A stretch of 64,000 nt of DNA from an uncultured Faecalibacterium sp. (GTDB taxonomy: Bacteria > Bacillota > Clostridia > Oscillospirales > Ruminococcaceae): assembly GCA_934513205.1 (NCBI GenBank), contig CAKSWU010000002.1:62001-126000 (forward strand), in the 5' to 3' direction. This document shows, in pieces, positions 60,438 to 64,000 of the stretch; position 1 is the stretch's first letter; each line of letters starts with the position of its first letter. Below the pieces are notes generated by a model, which did no database searches, was not told where the DNA came from, and saw only the letters and a list, made by a program, of their open reading frames with translations. A program made the position numbers and the translations under genes.

Positions 60438-60525
60438 TACGGAACAGCCCCGCCGGATATTGCAGCGCCGCAGCACCAGTATAGCACGTTCCGGGGGATT
60501 TTTTGCAGGAAAGGAGAAATTTTCT

Positions 60526-61548
60526 ATGACAGAGCGCCGGGGCGATACCCTGCTGTTCGCCGCCCCGCCGGTCATCGCTGCCGGGGCGGCGGTGGGCGGC
60601 AAAAAGGAGAGCGAAGGCCCGCTGGCGGCAGCGTTCGATGAGCGGACCACCGACAACCGCTTCGGGCGGTCCGGGTGGGAGGCGGCGGAAACATCCCTGC
60701 AGCTGCGGGCGGCGCGGCTCTGCCTGCAAAAGGCGGGCCTGCCCGCCGAGCGGGTGGACCTTGCGCTGGCAGGGGACTTACAGGCCCAGTGCACCGCCTC
60801 CGGCTATGCGCTGCGGGAGCTGGGCGTGCCCTTTGCGGGGGTGTTCGGGGCGTGCAGCACCATGGCGGAGGCACTGGCGCTGGGGGCGGTGCTGTGCACT
60901 TCCGGTGCGGCGCAGAACCTGCTGGCCATGACCTCCAGCCATTTCTGCGCGGCAGAGCGGCAGTTCCGCACCCCGCTGAGCTACGGGGCGGTGCGCACCC
61001 CCACGGCGCAGTGGACCGCCACCGCCGCCGGGTGCTGCCTTTTGCAGCCGAAGGGGGACGGCCCCCGCATCACCGCCGCCACCTTCGGGCGGGTGCAGGA
61101 CTATCAAATCAGGGACATCAACAACATGGGCGCTGCCATGGCTCCGGCAGCGGCAGCCACCCTGCTGCATTATTTTCAGGACACCGGCACCGACCCCGGG
61201 GAGCTGGACTGCATCTACACCGGGGACCTGGGGCAGGTGGGCAGCGCACTTTTGCGGGAGCTGCTGGCTGCCGAGGGCTTTTTGCTGAAGAACCACGCGG
61301 ACTGCGGCTGCCTGCTGTTTGACCCTGCCGCGCAGCGGGTGAAAAGCGGCGGCAGCGGCCCGGGCTGCTGCGCGGCGGTGTTGTGCGGACACATCCTGCC
61401 CCGCCTGCGCCGGGGCAGTCAGAAGCGGGTGCTGTTTGCTGCCACCGGTGCGCTGATGAGCCAGACCACCTTTTTGCAGAAGGAAAGCATCCCGGCGGTG
61501 GCGCATCTGGTGGAGCTGCGCGCCCCGCAGAAAGGAGATGCGCGATGA
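60526..61548 (+). CDS. spoVAD: Stage V sporulation protein AD
   Basis: 340 residues, thiolase-like fold that binds dipicolinic acid. LFAAPPVIAAGAAVGGKKESEGPLAAAFDE, VFGACSTMAEALALGA, a long SYGAVRTPTAQWTATAAGC segment and NNMGAAMAPAAAATLL are diagnostic. AAAGGAG precedes the ATG. The C-terminal stop overlaps spoVAE by four bases. Length is family-normal with no inactivating change visible. Confidence 0.94.
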   Translation: MTERRGDTLLFAAPPVIAAGAAVGGKKESEGPLAAAFDERTTDNRFGRSGWEAAETSLQLRAARLCLQKAGLPAERVDLALAGDLQAQCTASGYALRELGVPFAGVFGACSTMAEALALGAVLCTSGAAQNLLAMTSSHFCAAERQFRTPLSYGAVRTPTAQWTATAAGCCLLQPKGDGPRITAATFGRVQDYQIRDINNMGAAMAPAAAATLLHYFQDTGTDPGELDCIYTGDLGQVGSALLRELLAAEGFLLKNHADCGCLLFDPAAQRVKSGGSGPGCCAAVLCGHILPRLRRGSQKRVLFAATGALMSQTTFLQKESIPAVAHLVELRAPQKGDAR

Positions 61549-61901
61549 ATTACCTCTGGGCGTTTTGCGTGGGCGGTGCCATCTGCGCCGCCGGGCAGCT
61601 GCTCATCGACCTGACAAAGCTGACTCCGGCCCGCATCCTGACCGCCTATGTGGTGGCGGGGGTGGTGCTGTCGGCGCTGGGGTGGTACGCCCCGCTGGCA
61701 GAGCTGGCGGGTGCGGGGGCCACGGTGCCCCTGCTGGGCTTCGGGCATCTGCTGGCAAAGGGGGTGCGCACCGCTCTGGCGGAACAGGGTGCCATCGGCA
61801 TCCTGACCGGCGGGCTGACCGCTGCGGCGGCGGGCATCACCACCAGCCTTGTCTGCGGGGTGGTGTGCTCGCTGGTGGGCAAAAGCCACGACCAGAACTG
61901 A
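61545..61901 (+). CDS. spoVAE: Stage V sporulation protein AE
   Basis: 118 residues with four hydrophobic segments. YLWAFCVGGAICAAGQLLIDLTKLTPARILTAYVVAGVVLSALGWY matches SpoVAE (AEb type); GAGATVPLLGFGHLLAKGV is its paralogous match to SpoVAC. Completes the minimal C-D-E transporter core found in clostridia. Confidence 0.93.
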   Translation: MNYLWAFCVGGAICAAGQLLIDLTKLTPARILTAYVVAGVVLSALGWYAPLAELAGAGATVPLLGFGHLLAKGVRTALAEQGAIGILTGGLTAAAAGITTSLVCGVVCSLVGKSHDQN

Positions 61902-61926
61902 ATAGGCGCTGTTTACGGTCAGCATC

Positions 61927-62067
61927 CTCGCCCTCTCAGTCAAATCCTTCGGATTTGCCAGCTCCCCCAAAGTGGGAGCCATTGGCAGTCCACGCGGACT
62001 TCATCTTTTTGCCAAAGGCTCTCCCTTTGGGAGAGCTGCCGAGCAACGCGAGGCTGAGAGGGCGAGC
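61927..62067. repeat. Palindromic interspersed repeat, family 1 (full copy)
   Basis: 141 bases: CTCGCCCTCTCAGTCAAATC outer arm, CTCCCCCAAAGTGGGAG and CTCTCCCTTTGGGAGAG hairpins with TTGGCA/TGCCAA arms, then GAGGCTGAGAGGGCGAG. Occupies most of the gap between spoVAE and the small membrane protein gene. Confidence 0.9.
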
Positions 62068-62169
62068 CCACCAAAGAAATACAAGAGAACACCATCACTT
62101 TGTCCGCGCTGTTTCGCCCTGTTTTTCCACAACGCTGCGGTAAACTGTGGAAAACAGGAGGCGATGGAC

Positions 62170-62436
62170 ATGAAGCGGAACTGGACCACCCTGCTGTGGG
62201 AGCTGTGGACGGCGCTGGCTCTGTACGCGGCAGCGGCGCTGGTGCCGGGCAGCATGGTGGGCAAAACGCCGGAGCTTGCCCTGCCCGGGCTGGTGCTGGC
62301 GGCAGCGGTGCCTGCGGCATGGGCGCTGTGGGCGGTGGAAGGGCAGCCGCCCGCGCCCGAACCGCCGGAACAGCTGCTGGAGCCGGTGCCCCGGTGCGAC
62401 CTTTTGGCCCTGTGGGGCGCGGGTGCCGCGCCGTAA
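62170..62436 (+). CDS. Small two-span membrane protein, unknown
   Basis: 88 residues. A Lys/Arg start, two hydrophobic segments (~8-28 and ~38-58) joined by a short loop, and a Pro/Glu-rich tail. No family recognised. The ATG at 62170 lies 8 bases after AGGAGG; an ATG two codons earlier is too close. Position between spoVACDE and rpsT/gpr suggests a sporulation link only by neighbourhood. A bidirectional terminator follows. Confidence 0.5.
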   Translation: MKRNWTTLLWELWTALALYAAAALVPGSMVGKTPELALPGLVLAAAVPAAWALWAVEGQPPAPEPPEQLLEPVPRCDLLALWGAGAAP

Positions 62437-62446
62437 ACGCGGGCAA

Positions 62447-62490
62447 AACAAAAACCTCTGTGCCGGAAGGTCCGGTACAGAGGTTTTGTT
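62447..62490. terminator. Bidirectional terminator between the small membrane gene and rpsT
   Basis: AACCTCTGTGCCGG (62453-62466) pairs with CCGGTACAGAGGTT (62472-62485); T-runs on both sides. Confidence 0.88.
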
Positions 62491-62509
62491 CGTCAATCAA
62501 ACGGCGCGA

Positions 62510-62770
62510 TCAAGCGTTCTTGTTAGCACGCTTTGCCATACGGCTGATCTTGCGGCTGGCGGTGTTCTTTTTGATGACACCCTTAGCGCGAGCCTTGTCG
62601 ATCGCGGAAACAGCAGCCAGGACGGTTGCGTCCTTGTCAGCGGCATTCGCATCGATGGCAGCGTCTGCCTTCTTGACGACTGTTTTCAGGTTGGTCTTAA
62701 TGGCCTTGTTGTGAGCCTGCTCTGCAGCAGCCTGCACGACGCGGTCCTTCTGAGATTTGATGTTAGGCAT
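62510..62770 (-). CDS. rpsT: 30S ribosomal protein S20
   Basis: 86 residues, three helices, Lys/Ala-rich: MPNIKSQKDRVVQAAAEQAHNK, then LKTVVKKADAAI and a C-terminal IDKARAKGVIKKNTASRKISRMAKRAN. Start ATG 62770 follows AAGGAGGTGGAACGA. In Firmicutes rpsT is commonly found divergent from gpr, as here. Confidence 0.97.
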   Translation of the reverse strand: MPNIKSQKDRVVQAAAEQAHNKAIKTNLKTVVKKADAAIDANAADKDATVLAAVSAIDKARAKGVIKKNTASRKISRMAKRANKNA

Positions 62771-62808
62771 TCGTTCCACCTCCTTGGCTACCTATAACAG
62801 CGCACCCT

Positions 62809-62837
62809 ATGATACCATATTTCGCGTACCAGCGCAA
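62809..62837 (-). promoter_or_regulatory. Promoter of rpsT
   Basis: Minus strand TTGCGC (62832-62837), 17-base spacer, TATCAT (62809-62814) with an extended -10 TGG. Confidence 0.75.
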
Positions 62838-62937
62838 GCGTTTTTTTGATTTTTGTTTGGAAAAGTTTTGATTTTCCCATACTTTCTGCGTGCGGAGGGC
62901 GTTTTGCCCCCGCAAAACAGGCAGGAGGTGCGGAAAA

Positions 62938-63720
62938 ATGCGTTCCACCGATCTGGCAGATGAACTGTTTGGCACCGCAAAGACGCTGCCCGCCGGGGTG
63001 CGGCTGGCAACGGCAAAGCACGGCGGGGTCACCGTGACCCGGGTGGAGATCTCCCGCGAGGGCCTTGCCCGCCCCCGGGGCCGGTATGTGACGCTGGAAA
63101 TGCCCAGCGTCAGCGTGCTGGACGAGCGGGACGCCGCCATCATCGAGACCTGCGCCGCCGAGCTGCGGGCCCTGCTGCCGCCGCAGGGGCCGGTGCTGGT
63201 GCTGGGCATCGGCAGCCGCCGCATCACTGCGGACGCGCTGGGGCCGCGCACGGCGCAGAAGATCCTTGTCACCATGGGCCCCGGGCACAGCCTGCCGGTG
63301 CACGGCATCCGCCCTGTGGCCGCCATCGCGCCGGGAGTATCCGCCGCCACCGGGCTGACCCTGCGGCAGCTGGCGGGGGCGCTGGTGGAGACGGTGCACC
63401 CGGCGGCTCTTTTGTGCGTGGACAGCCTGTGCAGCAGCGAAGCGGTGCGGCTGGGGCGAACGGTGCAGTTCTCCGACACCGGGCTGTACCCGGCGCAGGC
63501 GGACCACGCAAGGCATCTGGACGCCGCCGCTCTGGGGGTGCCGGTCATCGCGGCAGGAATCCCCACCCTGATGGAAGCGGACGAGGGAGCGGACCTTGTG
63601 GTCACGCCCCGGGCACTGGACAGCGTCATCGCCCATGGTGCGGCGCTGCTGGCGGGGGCTATCAACCGCGCGCTGCAGCCCCGGCTGAGCGTGGCACAGT
63701 TGTGCTGGCTGACCGGGTGA
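62938..63720 (+). CDS. gpr: GPR endopeptidase (germination protease)
   Basis: 260 residues, shorter than the ~370 of Bacillus. Degrades small acid-soluble spore proteins at germination. RSTDLADE at the very N-terminus matches the RTDLAxE processing site of the family, so little or no propeptide is present. VTRVEI, LVLGIGSRRITADALGP (a proposed catalytic Asp) and LLCVDSLCSSEAVRLGRTVQFSDTGLYP (the second Asp and DTG) follow. The core is intact but divergent. GGAGGTG precedes the ATG. A CATACTT at 62878-62884 resembles a sigma-G -10 without a matching -35. Confidence 0.9.
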   Translation: MRSTDLADELFGTAKTLPAGVRLATAKHGGVTVTRVEISREGLARPRGRYVTLEMPSVSVLDERDAAIIETCAAELRALLPPQGPVLVLGIGSRRITADALGPRTAQKILVTMGPGHSLPVHGIRPVAAIAPGVSAATGLTLRQLAGALVETVHPAALLCVDSLCSSEAVRLGRTVQFSDTGLYPAQADHARHLDAAALGVPVIAAGIPTLMEADEGADLVVTPRALDSVIAHGAALLAGAINRALQPRLSVAQLCWLTG

Positions 63721-63736
63721 ACCGCTTATTTTTTGC

Positions 63737-63765
63737 GCTATTTTGCATGGGGTCCGGCATACAAT
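63737..63765 (+). promoter_or_regulatory. Sigma-E-like promoter candidate for spoIIP
   Basis: CATACAAT (63758-63765) is identical to the mother-cell sigma-E -10 consensus; a TATT-containing -35 (GCTATTT, 63737-63743) lies about 14 bases upstream. The predicted leader is ~23 bases with AGGGAGGTG. Confidence 0.5.
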
Positions 63766-63794
63766 AATGGAAACACCGGAAGGGAGGTGCCGCC

Positions 63795-64000
63795 ATGCGC
63801 AGCAGAATGCCGCAGCGGGGACGGGGGCGGGGCTTGCCGTTTCTGGAAGCCGCCGCCCTCTTTGCCGTGCTGTGCCTGTCTGCCCCCGGGGCGGTGCTGG
63901 CTGCGGCAGCGCTGCTGGCGGCCCCGCTGCCGGCAGTGCAGACAGTGGTCTGGCTGGGGCAGCAGGCTGCCCGGACCGAGACCGCAGACCCTGCCCGGGC
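63795..64000 (+). CDS. Probable SpoIIP (N-terminus only, cut by window edge)
   Basis: The first 68 residues: basic start, one hydrophobic segment (~16-45), then the beginning of an outside region. AGGGAGGTGCCGCC precedes the ATG. Identification rests on the usual gpr-spoIIP order in Firmicutes and the sigma-E-like promoter; the amidase domain lies beyond the window. Confidence 0.55.
   Translation, partial: MRSRMPQRGRGRGLPFLEAAALFAVLCLSAPGAVLAAAALLAAPLPAVQTVVWLGQQAARTETADPAR

Noticed and set aside
1..64000. CRISPR arrays, insertion sequences, prophage or rRNA genes
   Set aside because: No regularly spaced direct repeats, transposase or integrase motifs, phage structural genes or rRNA sequence were seen.

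Overview
The window is a GC-rich (roughly 60%), gene-dense Firmicutes chromosome segment. Product identities point to a gut Oscillospiraceae/Ruminococcaceae member of the Faecalibacterium-Subdoligranulum-Gemmiger type: an argGHCJBDF cluster, an HrcA/CIRCE heat-shock operon, LPXTG and Cys-module surface proteins, sporulation genes in a group usually grown as non-spore-formers, and many short palindromic intergenic repeats. The genus is inferred from gene content and was not tested by a search.

Layout. 1-4 kb (minus): a cut EAL-domain gene, then a run AlaX-type tRNA editing protein - trmB - DUF6472-like protein - PF06541 membrane protein. 4-13 kb: malQ, a degenerate GGDEF protein, a ferritin-like bundle protein, mtnN and ychF (minus), a CyuA/UPF0597 desulfidase and an OmpR/histidine-kinase pair. 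13.4-21.6 kb (plus): a tightly packed run of eight genes, rpe - RnfD-like - RnfE-like - RnfA-like - DUF4015 - DUF1015 - DEAD-box helicase - RlmA methyltransferase. 21.8-28.6 kb: HAD hydrolase, ilvE, an esterase/esterase/ATP-grasp trio, MYG1 and GIY-YIG genes. 28.7-31.7 kb: a large secreted Cys-module protein. 31.7-40.2 kb: arginine biosynthesis. 40.3-44.4 kb (minus): an LPXTG beta-helix adhesin and a MATE exporter. 44.5-46.9 kb: tRNA-Ser(CGA), a duplicated tRNA 3' end and a lower-GC patch with a kinase fragment and a frameshifted gene. 46.9-54.4 kb: a BaiN-type flavoprotein, spoVT and hrcA-grpE-dnaK-dnaJ. 54.5-60 kb (minus): two related double-glycine-leader proteins, a DHHW/MBOAT O-acylation pair, a DUF4358 lipoprotein and a VanY-type peptidase. 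60-64 kb: spoVACDE, a small membrane protein, rpsT, gpr and the start of a probable spoIIP.

The most unusual items are these. (1) The RnfD/E/A-like trio keeps the membrane fold but has lost the flavin-attachment Thr and the inter-subunit cluster Cys positions. (2) Two paralogous ~110-residue proteins carry identical-length double-glycine leaders. (3) An 11-bp G/C homopolymer lies just upstream of a near-consensus promoter for the adhesin. (4) An ArgF lacks the usual ornithine-binding loop residues. (5) An esterase gene has captured the N-lobe of a protein kinase in frame. (6) An uncharacterised two-esterase plus ATP-grasp cluster. (7) A ribosome-binding site is built into a terminator stem.

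No CRISPR array, intact insertion sequence, prophage or rRNA gene was seen. One tRNA gene is present.
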